Positions 43,797 through 55,941 of a stretch of DNA of 64,000 nucleotides are shown here, piece by piece. The notes below the pieces were generated by a model. That model saw nothing but the letters and a program-made list of their open reading frames with translations. It searched no databases and had not been told where the DNA came from. Source of the stretch: Otis tarda (lineage: Eukaryota; Chordata; Aves; Otidiformes; Otididae); the NCBI GenBank assembly GCA_026413225.1, contig CM048552.1, positions 191,490,053 to 191,554,052 of the forward strand, in the 5' to 3' direction. Position 1 is the first letter of the stretch. Each line of letters opens with the position of its first letter. A program made the translations under genes and the position numbers.

Positions 43797-45899
43797 CTAT
43801 GGGACAGCTGCATCCTACCTCCACTCATGGGACTCAAATCTTGCCTCTGGCTGTGCCTAAGCCCTACCCTTGCTTTGCCTTTGCAGCAGCTAGGGGATAA
43901 CTGGAGTGCAATGTTTTTTCTCCTTTTGTAATTGTTATTGCGCTTGGCATTACGACCAGAACTGTTCTCTACATATAAAAATGCCGTGTCCAGAGCTTAA
44001 CCTGAAAGCTGGGTGTGTGGACTAGCATCAGTCCTGTGTTAATATGAATTATACATTGAATATTGCTTTGAAAACATTATGAGCTAACTCTCCTGAACTG
44101 CACAACTCTATATAAGAAAGAAAAATGAGATGCAGACTTGGCTCAAACATTTTTGAGGAGGAAAAAGCCAGACTGCACTTACGAATATAGTTGGTTATGC
44201 CCTTTAGAAAAACAGGGAAATAAAAATACTGAGAGAGCTGCCGTGCCTCATGCTGCTGACAGGAGTACCAGCACAACAGTCCAGAGCAAGCAGACACACT
44301 GAGATGGTATTAGGGTGACAGGGAGGCAGTAAATTGAGGGTCCCCAGTGGGCTGTGAGGGCTTACAGGAGACTCTGCAATGCTGGCTAGACTCCAAGGCC
44401 TGCTAGATGAAGCAGAAGATGCTGCTCACAGAGAACCTGGAAAGTGTAAGCTGCATCTAAGGGCAATGGAAGCATTATCACACCAGCAAGGCCACTGTCA
44501 GAGCCACACAGGGGTTCAACCTGCCCTTTAGCGAGCCTCTGTGATGAGGCACTCACCAGAGAATGGCACGACTCTTATCTCCAAATAGGTATTCAGCCTG
44601 CCTTGCAACATCTGAGCTGTCTTTTGGTGCTTTCATGACAGAAAGTGCTTACTCCAGCTAAAGCAAATATATCCTCTGTCAGCCTCATATTAACACTGCA
44701 ACTGCGGCAGGTGGGGCCAGGCAGACATTTTCTATCTACTCAGTTAATCTTCGGTGCAGTTAAGGGTGCAGCAAAGAGCTGAATCACAAATACATCCAGG
44801 AGTGTTTGCAAGAGGTAGGAATTCCTCTTTTCCTCTCAGAGCCAGGGAGTGTCCAGACTTCCCAGCCCCACCTGCATCTTTCCCAGGCGTGCTCCATGGA
44901 TTGCTGTGTCTGTCTGTCTGACTCTCTCTTTATAACACAGTTCGGCTGATGCTGATTGTATCATCTGCATCATGCTGTCACCATATAATGCCACGAGGAG
45001 TGGAGACTTTCCCCACAAATATGTTTAAAATGAGATTTTTTTACCACTTAATTCTTTCACATGGATGCAAATGTCACAGTAAGAAATTTCTGCATCAAGC
45101 CCATTCTTCTGGCAAAGTGGTCCACTAATGCCCAGTTCCTCATCCTTCGTAGGACCTTTGCTGCTGTTTGATTCATCCTCATTCTTTTTTTTTTTTCCCT
45201 TTTTTTTAATCCCTTCTGTAAAATGGACACAAGGGTGGTGCTGGCCTTCTTCACAGTCAGTCCAACCACTGCAGCATGCCTCAGCGCAGATGTCACATAT
45301 ATGATGTACTGCTCTATGCACTAATGGAGAAGCCATCTCAGCCCAAAATGAAGCATCAGACAAGTCTGCCCTCACCAAACCAACATTTTTTATGCCTTGT
45401 CTGTGTCAGCCAGCTGTTGGCAATCCCAGCACTTCAGGCTGGTTTTCCTTTTCCTTTATCATCAGAAATATGATGGTGATCTAAGCTTCTTCAAGCGCGT
45501 GACACAGAGCAAGTAGGACACACAATTTTATGGCACCAGGCTTTGCTACTTCCACTTCTTGGGAAGAAAATCCAGTTCTGATGTGGTACACGGTCTGTAA
45601 AACAGACAGGTCCTTTTGGGAGACCTGGCAGAGCTGAGCAGCCTGCAGGGCTCCCCTTCATCGCCTGAAGACACGACAGATCCGCAGTCTGCCACAAGGG
45701 CTCCCTCCTGGCCAGGGCAGGGGCTGGCCCCTTCTTTCAAAACTCACGGTAAATACACCAGCAGCAGCATGAAGAGGTTTGTGGATCAAATCAGCATCGT
45801 TGGTTTTTGTGGAGCCATAAACCCATGAACAGCTCGGCTACTGCACTTCTCTCGGGCTCTCAGCATTTGCCAAACAGCCTCACGTGACAGCATCAGCCA
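43797..45899. other. Unique non-coding DNA
   Basis: No gene is recognised. A (TGTC)n run lies at 44907-44920. Opposed frames of 60-117 codons near 45025-45740 have no domain. Confidence 0.5.
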
Positions 45900-46420
45900 G
45901 CGACGTCTTGCAGATTGGATCACAAGTGCATTCATTGACTGCAGTGGCACTGTTTGTGGGAATAAATATTACACCTGTGAGCTGGAAATGTGTTATTAAA
46001 GCCATAAAGATAACAACATTGCTCCTAAGTGGACAAATTTAGTGCAGTGTCTATTACTGTTCAATGGCAAAATTACAGCTGTAACAATATGGAGATGTAA
46101 ATGTAATTGTGTATAACACTGTGTAATCATTAAAATCCACGTAAATTTTGCGCACTCAAATTAAACACAAGTGACTACCGCTTGACACCTGAAACATTAG
46201 CATAATATTCATGCCATATGGTTGGCGTTTTCTGTTTCTTATATCTGTCACTCTTCATTCTTGTCAGCTGTTCACAAGAACTTGCCAGATAATATCTGCA
46301 CCACTGCCAAAAATGTCTAACAGCTGGTGTAGTACTGGTTAAACACTCTGTAATGTTTCAAACTTTAGTGCTCCCATCTATGCATTAGAGAGCTGTTTCT
46401 GGGAACAGATGTTTAGCTTT
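45900..46420. other. Strong conserved-element-like block
   Basis: About 500 bases of clean AT-rich DNA without repeats. Words include TGTGGGAATAAATATTACACC near 45955, AATTACAGCTGTAAC, ATGTAAATGTAATTGTG, AATCATTAAAATCCACG and CATTAGCATAATATTCATG near 46196. The palindromic word TACAGCTGTA contains an E-box (CAGCTG). This is the best candidate in the window for a deeply conserved enhancer, judged by texture only. Confidence 0.35.
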
Positions 46421-47959
46421 GTTTTTAAATTAGCTTCAGTCTGCTTTTGTGTCAGTGGTGTGATTTTATGCTCCATCATGCCACTGCTTCCCATGAGATG
46501 AATGAGCTCAACAGCATTCTGGCTTTGACAGCCTTAAAACACATAAACTGGCATGATGAACTCTGTGTTAAAAACGCACTCTGTTGCCTACTTCTGTTCC
46601 TGACATGGCCTCAGGGGCTGGACTTGTCCTGCAAACTTATAGAGACCAGTTCAGACCATCTATTAGCTGCGGCGGTGATATCTTAAATTTTTATGTCTCC
46701 ATGTCTCCTGCAGCACAGAGATGTGCATCTACTTGACACCCTTGGTGCTACTGGCCACCAGAGTTCTCCCGTGATTCAGAAATCTCCATGGGGGGAGTTA
46801 ATTGCCCAGAGGAGTCTCCTGAGGGACCCAAATCCTAATGTGCCCTCTCCCAAGCTGGGGAGAGGGCAGCAGGGTCCATACTGGCACCCAGGCTTACACC
46901 TGGGTACAGCCTAGGATCCTAAACCCACCTTCAGCTCGCAGGGTTTGAGGCCACTGGTGGAGGACTGGGAGCAGGAGGCACATTTTTGACTCTGTAAATA
47001 CTCTTTAAAAGAGTGCAAATGAGTAAACCAGAAATTCTCTAACGTCTTGTGTATGGAAATCAACGTGAACTCTGGACATGCTGAAATGTATGTATCTGGT
47101 TGATTTACATGTTACGATTTATGATGAGCCAGGCACATGAACACTGATGAGTTAAACAAACATCCAATTTCATAAACAACCTGATTTTATGGATTCCCTT
47201 GGGGCTGTAAGTTTAAAAGGCTGATTTACACCTTTGGAAAAGAGGACTCCTTGCTTTTTCATTTTGCTCTCCTTTTCCTGGAGACAAGACATTATCTTAC
47301 CTTTTGCTCCTTCAGGTTCACTTCCAAAGTCTCTGCCCAGCTAAAACACTGGCTTGAATTTTGAGATGCTGTGACAGAGGGCATTTACTGAGAAGCTGCT
47401 AAGACATCCTTCTGTCTGCAGATGGTTTTGTAGGGATAAAAATGGGGAGAGTGCTGAAGAGAGGAGACCTCTGCCCCTCCAGAAGTGGGCAATTTGATCC
47501 TGCTAGGCTGCTTTACATCATGTAGACAATGGCCTAATCCCTGTCCTTTTTACGCAGAAGCATTTTAATTTGTGCTACCTTTTGGCATAGGACACCCTTT
47601 CTGAACCACAGCTCCCCTGTTTCGGCTGCTGTACAGGCACAGAACAAAAACGTGACAGCTGCTTGAATAAGCTTCCCATCTAACACGGGGCAAGAAACGG
47701 AGGTATGGAGAGGCAAAGAGTGCAGGTAAATATATAAGTTCATGCTACAGGCAGTGGTCTTAGCATGTCATCACCAATGACAGGCTACACATTTTTGCCA
47801 TGGGATGCATAAACATTGGACATTCAGATAGTGCCCTGTGCCTCTTGTTTTCCTCTTCTCTGCACATGCAGGCCTATTCAGATGGAAGAAGTGTAGGCAA
47901 AAGAGCCGAGGGCTGCATATGTCTGAAAGTAGATTTGCACAGTTTTTATTCTTCGCAAA
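46421..47959. other. Unique non-coding DNA
   Basis: No gene is recognised. Frames are under 85 codons with no domain. Confidence 0.5.
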
Positions 47960-48270
47960 TGTTCCCACCCCTGTACTGTATCCCTGGAAATTATCCATCT
48001 TGGATAATGGATGGAATTAGATTAGAAACAAGACAAACTGCAATTACTCATTGAGGACGAATTGGATAAACTGGTGAAATGGGGCCTGCAGCTGGCCCTG
48101 TCAGCCTCTGGTTTGTGTGCGCACGGAGGAGTCGCAGAGGATTTTATCCTTGGCATTAGCTGTAATAGGATAAACGTATTTTCTGTTCATTGTAATATAG
48201 CCTTTTATCCATATGAAAAATCATTACTGAGCCATGACCTATCACAAGATGGCTGGTATCACTTCTTCCA
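47960..48270. other. Conserved-element-like block
   Basis: The block includes TTATCCATCTTGGATAATGG with inverted TTATCCA and TGGATAA arms at 47993-48008, then GCAATTACTCATTGAGGACG, TAGCTGTAATAGGATAAACG and TTTTATCCATATGAAAAATC. GGATAA and TTATCC words, which resemble GATA or OTX type sites, recur several times over 250 bases. No frame and no repeat. Confidence 0.3.
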
Positions 48271-49394
48271 GTAAGGTGCTATCCACATGAACACCCTACG
48301 TTGAAAAAAAAAATCTGTGATTAAAATGAAAATCAGCTTTATCACTGATGAGGAATAAAGAAACTACCTTAGGCCAGAGAACTGCATCAGGATGCTCGTA
48401 ACATCTTTTCAATCCAGCACAGGAACAAAAGTCAGCCCACTCATTTCTCAGTCCAGGCTCGGCTCTTTTCCTAAGGAAGACCTTAAAGCTTTCCCTCACC
48501 ACCAGGATTTGCAACTTCATACCTGAAGTATACAAGCAGGTGGGACAATCTTAATTTGTTTAGGTGCTTTGTACATCCTTTTAAGTGATTTTCTGTTTCT
48601 TTAGGCATTTAGACACTGTTGAAAGTCAGGCCATTGGATTAGTTTAAGGCCACGCAAAAGGTACGACAGAGCTGAGAACACAAGCACTGTTGGGAAGGGT
48701 ATTGCACGGCCTTTCCTCTCCCAGGTAAGGAGGGAAAGTGGGAAATTTCTGCTAATGAATCTTCATGCTTGATTACTTTTTTATCTGTAGAATCTTTGGA
48801 CTATTTTGATGTAAATACTTAATTTTACACAGTAATTGAGACTAAAGATTCGACACAATGCTACACTCCTGAAACCGTAGATATTGCTTATCAAACTGTG
48901 ATGTTCCATGGCAAAAAGACAAATAAAAAGAATGACATAAGTAGATGTTCCTGGAGGCAAAACATGTAATACAGTGCAGCTCATTACTTAGTAATGTAGC
49001 GCATATACATGTGATTGTAATTCATTATTTTTACCACCACCTTGAACAGGATTATAGCCAACTTTAGGGTCATACAGGCACCTGTAATCCTAGGCAACGA
49101 GTTCCTTTCAGCTCAGGCCATCGCAAATCTGTCATTTGTGGTGTTCCATTTATGTTCTTTCGCTTATGAATGTGAATTATTTGATGGAAATCGTTTCAGT
49201 GCAAAGGTAACCAGGCAATGCTTTTGGCTGAGTGCCAGCCAGTAGGTCAGGAAATCAGTTTTCCACTTCTTGCTGGTGATAGGTTTAACTATGGAACTTT
49301 TTTTTTTTAATGTCTCTTTTATGTCTCTGTATTGATATAAGATATATTAACATGAAGTTTCCAAACTCAGCCCCTGCTCTGTATATTCTCTGTA
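48271..49394. other. Unique non-coding DNA
   Basis: No gene or repeat is recognised. Confidence 0.5.
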
Positions 49395-49495
49395 CATGGA
49401 CTTAAAGCATTTGAGTTGTCCCATTCACTTCAGCAGGCTAATCAGCTACCCAGTCAGGTGTGTATAATATTTACAGGGTCAGGGTTTAATTCCTA
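49395..49495. repeat. Ancient self-complementary amniote repeat
   Basis: 'tttgagttgtcccattcact', 'tcagcaggctaatcagctac' and 'caggtgtgtataatatttac', ending AGGGTCAGGG, follow the remembered repeat 'TGAGTAGTCCCATTGACTTC', 'AATGGGACTACTCA', 'GTGTTTGCAGGATCAGGGCC'. The central palindrome is eroded. Family name not asserted. Confidence 0.5.
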
Positions 49496-52400
49496 ACAAG
49501 ACCACAAAAGAAATGCAATGCTAACCGTGGTGCCTGTGACACAAAGTTTTTAAATATTTCTTCTTTTATCTGCTGCTAAGGCCATTAAAGCCATGTAGAC
49601 AGAACCCACAGTCTGCCTGGGCCTAAAAGGATGCCCCATAGGTCTGATGTAGGATGACACTGGATACTGTGTGGGAAAGCACCCATGTACATGAAAAATC
49701 AACATAGTTTCTAAAGCGAAGAACAGAGAAATGGAAATAATTTTAAAATTCAGTTTTCTTTCTGATTTTATTCCTTTCTTCCTGTGGTACATAAATGCCT
49801 TCTACTGATGTGGAAATCAGTAGAAGTAGACAAGTCCTTAGTGCGCTGCAGAGGGGATACTGCACTCTGCTTTTGGGAATCAACCTTCTCTTCACTGGGA
49901 ATATTTCTAAGGCCAGATTTAGAGAGGTTGAAAGGCTGAAATAGTTGTTTCTCTATTGAGTATCATATTTATAATGGACTTAATCAAAGATATTGTAGAC
50001 TTTTAAATCTTTCATTTCACAGAACTCCTCTTGAGGCTAGTATACTTCCTTTCACTTCATAATGTCAGCAGCAATGACTTAAAAGAAAATCAGCCAAAGC
50101 AATGCAGATAACTCACTGTTCAAAAAATATAGGTTCTTTTTTTTTTTTGCCAATACTTCTCTAATAAATATTTGGCTGATTTTAGCACAGAAAAATACTG
50201 TCATTTATTTACATTTCTTAAGTAACTTTTAAGGGTTTCACTTGGCTGACACTTCTTGGCCTTGCGTTAATCTTGGGATTGTTTCACAAGAGACCCAGGG
50301 AACACCCACTGATAACAATGTCAAACATTCAATGTATTTACTGAACGTTTCCACTTGCTTGATCATTAAGGCATGCTTTGAGTATGAGGTCACCGATGTT
50401 GTGTAAGTTTAGAATTTATGGGGTGATTTGAACTATAGGGGAGTCTTGACATGTTTTTGGCAAATACCGTCAGATACCATGGACTGATGCCACTCAGAAT
50501 TGTAGCTCTGGGATATAATCAGGTTCTAGCATGAACGTTTTGCATTAGAATTTAAATCCTCTGATTGCAGAGAAGATGGGAAAAAGGTTATTTAAACAGG
50601 CCATACATACACTGTAGAAATCTTTTAACAGAACACATTCTCTTGTCTGTTAAAACAGATGATTAAGTCTTTTAACAAACAAAAATTAAAATGTAATTTT
50701 AGAAAATCAGAGGAGAAAGCTTTACATCAATGTAGCATGCAGTCATTGTGCTGGCTCTTTGAATCCTGCATTTAAGCTGGAGAGAGCGGCAAAGGACTAA
50801 GCTAAGTGAGACGCATTCATCAGCAGTGTGGGCTGTAACCGAGTCTGGACTTCCTAAACTGTACTCCTGGGTTTGCCACCAACTTGCTAGGTAGCCTTGC
50901 AGAGTCAGGCCTGTTTAAAACTCATTTAAATAATGAAAAAATCATCAATTGGATTTTAGCACCTTTTAGATATCATGATAATGACTTTGGTTGCCTTAAT
51001 TTGTTACCTCTCTGCTTGCACTGTTGTGAGAACAACAGAAGACTTGGGAGTCCTTGAATAAGACCAAACGGGAACAGGATCTCAATCTACGCACTTGCTG
51101 ACTTTATCACCTCCCTGCTGCCCGACTTTGAGTTTTCTGACTCTGTTTTTCCTCCAGTCTCTTGTTTCGCATGTTTAAATTGCAAGCTCTTTCAGACAAG
51201 GTCCATTTCTCACAAGAGATTTGTGGTCTGTCATCTGTGGTTGTGCTGCAAGACAACCAACCAGCAATGGCTGCCACTTGTGCTGGAGGTTTCAGCAGTT
51301 CTCTCCCACTTTGTCTAAAACATGTAAATAAAGCCAGTTCTGGTGTTGTGCACATTTTAATCCTTTGCAAAGACATTAACCCTTTGACATTAGTTCCACT
51401 AATTGGAGTTTGTTGCATTACCTAAACTTTTTCCTTCAATGTTTTAAAAAATCATGTTGTTAGCTGGTTGCCAAGTGTAGGAGACCACAGGTAAATCGAA
51501 CAAAGTTTCAGTGTGGGTTCTGGAAGGAAATACTCTACAGGTATTGACTTACACGGTATGTCTTCATCCCACCTATAATATAAAGGAAGAATAAAATCCA
51601 CAGAAAGTAGAAGAACAGGTAGAAGGAAGTAGTGACTCTATGAGTTTCAGTATATCCTTGTCAGATAAAGACTAGCTGATCCATCGACAGGGTCTTTTAT
51701 AAAGGGAGCATGACTGATACACAAAATATTTGATTTGACACATATTTTATAGGGATCTCTAGCAGAATATGCACTGGAGACTTGTAAGGAACGGTCCTGC
51801 TCTTGATGTGTAACATTCACGGAACTCCACAGTTTTTGGAAATGTGCTGTCTAGCCCTAGGAGTCCACCTCTTACAGGAAAGGCCTTTGAATAATGTGTT
51901 TCAGAACTTCCCAATCCGCTCCCTGAAAGATTTTCAGTATTGTTTTTTAAAAATAACTTTGCTTTATTAGACTTAATTACATAGGATAAATGGGCAAATA
52001 CTGCGATCTATTTTCCTACCCTGGTTTGGGTTTTTTTTGTTGTTTCATATTCCCATTGGGATTAGGACTATCCTATGACACAGAAAGGAGATCACCATTT
52101 TCTGTGTGGAAAACAAAGCGCAAAGTCTTCTGACAAATAGCACAAAAATTGCTTTGCTTTTTAGGCAGACATCGCTCTCCAGATATCTGAAAGACTTGGA
52201 TATTAGAGAAATGGGTGTATTAGTGCAGTGAAGCTGACATTATCAGGTGTTGTATACGAGAAATGTAATTTATGAGTTGTCACACAGCTATTATTAACAG
52301 ACCGTTCAGCTCAACACAGTACATCATAGTGACTGTCACTGCACTCACTGCAATCACCGAACAACCAGGCATAGTTAAACAGAACATTTCTTTTGCTTTC

Positions 52401-52994
52401 AGGGCAAATTACACTTATGGTTTATTATGCGATGTATTCGTTGCGTTTAGGCGTCCTCCGTAACTGTTCTACACTAGCTCCAGAAGGGCAGACCGTGGGC
52501 AGTAGTCCAGGCTCCCGCAGCTGGCCAAGCCAGCTGGGGAGCAGAGCCCTCCACACTGTCCCAGCATGGCTAGGGGTGAGGAGGTGGGATGCTGGCACTC
52601 CAGATCTGGTCCCCACCTCGCTCCCCTTCCAGTAGTTTTGGAGGACAGTGTTTGGCAGCTCCAGGCAGGCTCCTGGTCCTGGCTCTGGACAGGATGGGAA
52701 TCCAGCAGCTTCCAGAGCTGCTCCTACCTTGCTGCCTCCCCTCAGCCGCTGGGACAGGGACCCTTGCTGTCCTCCTTCCCTGCAGCATCTTACACATGTT
52801 CAGGTGTCTCCCTCCAGCTATGCAACACTTAGAGCAAATTGCAATTACTCCATGGGCTTCCCCACAGCCATAACTATTTACACCAGGTATTAAAATGCAC
52901 ACAGAACAATGAAAGTTAGCCCTAGATTTAGGATGTGAACAGACACTGCCTGCATCCCTGCTAACATCTTTAGGTCACATGCTGCATTCAGACT
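49496..52994. other. Unique non-coding DNA
   Basis: No gene is recognised. A small CpG cluster at 52430-52460 sits after a pyrimidine tract and AG. The GC-rich but CpG-poor patch 52480-52850 holds overlapping frames of 63-110 codons without domains. 'ttgcaagctctttcagacaa' near 51180 faintly resembles the GGGCAGGGACTGTCTT-class repeat. Confidence 0.5.
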
Positions 52995-53050
52995 GTTAAG
53001 CCTTGATCCTCTAATCTCTCCACGAGTTGAAGTTCCGTTGACTTTAACCT
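52995..53050. repeat. Very worn ancient amniote repeat arm
   Basis: 'ttgatcctctaatctctcca' then 'cgagttgaagttccgttgac' and TTTAAC resemble the remembered 'GATCCTGCAATCTGCTCCAC' and 'GTCCCATTGACTTCAATGGG'. Short and divergent. Confidence 0.3.
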
Positions 53051-53159
53051 GCCCAGCCATATCCTTTAAAGCCAGTCCCCCCCAATTATTGCACTATGTG
53101 CAGCCACGCTGGACCTCTAAATCTTTCAAGAGGTTTGTAATTTGCTGCATTCCCTAAGG

Positions 53160-53465
53160 AAGGTTTGGAAGGGGTCCAGGGAGCAAGGCTAATTTAGGAG
53201 ACAGGAGAACACGTCTTCTGAAGAAATGGCTCCAAGACCTTAACATGTTGGGCCGTGAAACAGGAGCAGGTGAGATAGGATTTAATTACAGTGTAGAAGT
53301 ACCTAAGGGCGTGAACACAGAACTAGGTCTGAATCTACAGCAAAAAGGTGAAATATGAGGTTATGGGCTAAAATTGAAGTGTATTTCTCTCAGCAGAAGG
53401 TTACTCTGCTTATGCAATGATCTGGCAAACAAGGTAGTGGAAACTGGTAGTAGATGCAGGAACCT
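53160..53465 (+). mobile_element. Possible ancient L3/CR1-like remnant
   Basis: 'gattacagtgtagaag'-type wording ('tttaattacagtgtagaagt' then 'acctaagg') and 'gggctaaaattgaagtgtat' recall the C-terminal region of old L3/CR1 LINEs, where TVYKYLK and GLKLK lie. No open frame and no tail. This could be chance. Confidence 0.25.
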
Positions 53466-54710
53466 ATTTATTACTGTTGCAGTGTCATCAGGTTGCCCTG
53501 CTGATGGTTCTTGTCAGTCACAAATGGCTCTTTTTCTGTGTTGTTTGGTGTCTCAATCTACTATGATGTCATTTGTGGGGAGGTTCTTCAAAGTTGAGCT
53601 TTCAGGGGTTAAAAATAGAGGCAATATTTAAAGGCTAACAGTAAGAAATACCTAACTATTTCTTTTTCATTAAATGCTTTGAAGGTTTATGTACATAGTA
53701 TTGTAGGTCTTGCAGAATGGCATAGTCATGCCATTATGGTCTGGTGCTGCAGAAGAACACAGCAAATATTGTGCAATTCTGATGAACGTCTGGCAGGTGA
53801 AAAGTAAGGTTTCTGTGACACCGACAATAGTAATATGGTATTGGCATAAACAGGCATTCCACCTCATTCACCTTTTTCATGCTTATGTAGTAGGGGAAAA
53901 ATAAAATAACTAATTTGGAAGCTGAGTACAGCATGTGAAGTATGAACTTAGGCTCCCTTTTAAAAAAAAAAGGTGTCTCTCCACTAGTTTGCAATGGTTT
54001 GGTTTTACGTTTTTGAATCGGTTTGTGCAGCAGCTGGCCCCGTTTGAGCTGGTGCCTCTGACTCCGAAAAATGCCAGGACAGGTGGAGGCAACTGGGACA
54101 TTGGTCTGCCCCTTTGCAAGCTGAGTAGCTTTGTTTTCAGCCACTTGCAATCACTTAACCATCCACTAGTGAAAAAATTACTCAGAGAAAAGGTTAATGA
54201 GAGATTTGAGTTGGATTTATGGGGCATTAATAAGCAGGTTATTATTTTAGACAGTCTGCATTCATGCTGCAAGTTTCCTAAACAGTGTTCAGAGTTGATT
54301 TATTTACTCCATCAGAAGTGCAAGAAAATAATGAGTAAGGCAGCAGTCCTTTCTGCCAATATCTGTGTATGCTCTGCACGTTTTTCTTTTTTTAAATGGT
54401 AAACGTCCTATTAACAAGTTTGATAGGCTAGTCCCAAGTCTATCACATCTGTAGATTAATTGGGGATGGGGCATGCCTAGAACTGCTACATCCTTCAAAG
54501 GTCCCTGCTAAAGTATTGAGACTTTGATTGCTTCCCATAGCATGTAAGAGCACTCTGCTGGTTCCCTCTAGCAATGGAGATGCTCCAAGTTAAACCAAAT
54601 GCTCCGAGGAGATTGCGTTTGGTCTCTCCTGGTGGAATGTGTGGTTTTGGGCTGGGTAGTCCCAGTGAGGTTCATCTGGGCAGCAAAGCTAACAGCAAAG
54701 CAGCAAAGCT
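53466..54710. other. Unique DNA with a 155-codon open stretch
   Basis: A frame open from 53926 to 54402 (+) has no early ATG, so it could only be an exon. The translation looks protein-like (for example HPLVKKLLREKVNERFELDL) but matches no family I know, and a 138-codon frame runs opposite. About one such frame is expected by chance in this much AT-rich DNA. A 13-bp direct repeat CAGCAAAGCTAAC lies at 54681 and 54701. Confidence 0.4.
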
Positions 54711-55941
54711 AACCTATGGTGGCCTTTTATGACGGGGTAACAGCATCGGTGGACAAGGGACGGGCAACGGATATCATCTACCTGGACTCGTGCAAGGCAT
54801 TTGACACTGTCCCGCACAACATCCTTCTCTCTAAACTAGAGAGGCATGGGTTCGATGGATGGACCACTCGGTGGATAAGGAGTTGGCTGGATGGCCGCAC
54901 TCAGAGAGTGGTGGTTAACGGCTCAATGTCCAAGTGGAGACCGGTCACCAGTGGTGTCCCTCAGGGGTCTGTGTTGGGCCCGGCCCTGTTCAACATCTTT
55001 GTTGGCGACATGGACAGTGGGATAGAGTGCACCCTCAGCAAGTTCGCCCATGACACCAAGCTGTGTGGTGCCGTCGACTCGCTGGAAGGGAGGGATGCCA
55101 TCCAGAGGGACCTGGACAGGCTGGAGAGGTGGGCCCATGAGAACCTCATGAAGTTCAACCAGGCCAAGTGCAAGGTCCTGCACCTGGGTCGTGGCAATCC
55201 CAGGCACAAATACAGGCTGGGCGGAGAATGGATTGAGAGCAGCCCTGAGGAGAAAGACTTGGGAGTGCTGGTAGACGAGAGGCTCAACATGAGCGGGCAA
55301 TGCGCCCTTGCAGCCCAGAAGGCCAACCGCATCCTGGGCTGCATCAAGAGGAGCGTGGCCAGCAGGTCGAGGGAGGTGATTCTGCCCCTCTACTCCACCC
55401 TGGTGAGACCCCACCTGGAGTACTGCGTCCAGTTCTGAAGTCCCCAACACAAGAAGGACATGGACCAGTTGGAAAGGCTCCAGAGGAGGGCCACAAAGAT
55501 GATCAGAGGGCTGGAGCACCTCTCCTATGAGGACAGGCTGAGAGAGTTGGGGCTGTTCAGCCTGGAGAAGAGGAGGCTCCGGGGAGACCTGATAGCGGTC
55601 TTCCAATACCTCAAGGGGGCCTACAGGAAAGATGGGGAGAAGCTGTTCAGTAGGGCCTGTTGTGATAGGACGAGGGGTAATGGGTTTAAATTAGAAGGAG
55701 GTAGGTTTAGATTAGATATTAGAAAAAAATTTTTTACAATGAGAGTTGTAGAGCACTGGAACAGGTTGCCCAGAGAGGTGATGGATGCCCCATCCCTGGA
55801 AATGTTCAAGGCCAGGCTGGATGAGGCTCTGAGCAACCTGATCTAGTCAGGGATGTCCCTGCTCTTGCAGAGGGGTTGGACTAGATGACCTTTGAAGGTC
55901 CCTTCCAACTCTAACCATTCTATGATTCTATGATTCTATCT
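54711..55941 (+). mobile_element. Youngest and longest intact CR1 copy, 5' truncated
   Basis: The copy starts at about 54711 in the RT domain ([15 protein letters not shown]), runs uninterrupted through the ORF2 C-terminus and ends with the tail TTCTATGATTCTATGATTCT at 55918-55938. It shares the 'gatctagtcagggatgtccc' junction with the copies at 18.7 and 25.8 kb. Only one nonsense change and no frameshift were found in 1.1 kb, so it is the most recent insertion here. Confidence 0.96.
54716..55846 (+). pseudogene. CR1 ORF2 fragment with one stop and altered RT active site
   Basis: The frame covers the RT palm and the C-terminal region of a CR1 ORF2 protein, which reverse-transcribes CR1 RNA at the target site. 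Visible motifs in order: [20 protein letters not shown] (first RT motif), [27 protein letters not shown] (second), then FAHDTKL where FADDTKL is usual. The first catalytic aspartate is therefore H, which should abolish polymerase activity. One TGA at 55436-55438 replaces the Trp of the VQFW segment. The frame then continues in the same register from 55460 to a TAG. The endonuclease domain and the RT N-terminus are absent through 5' truncation. Confidence 0.92.
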
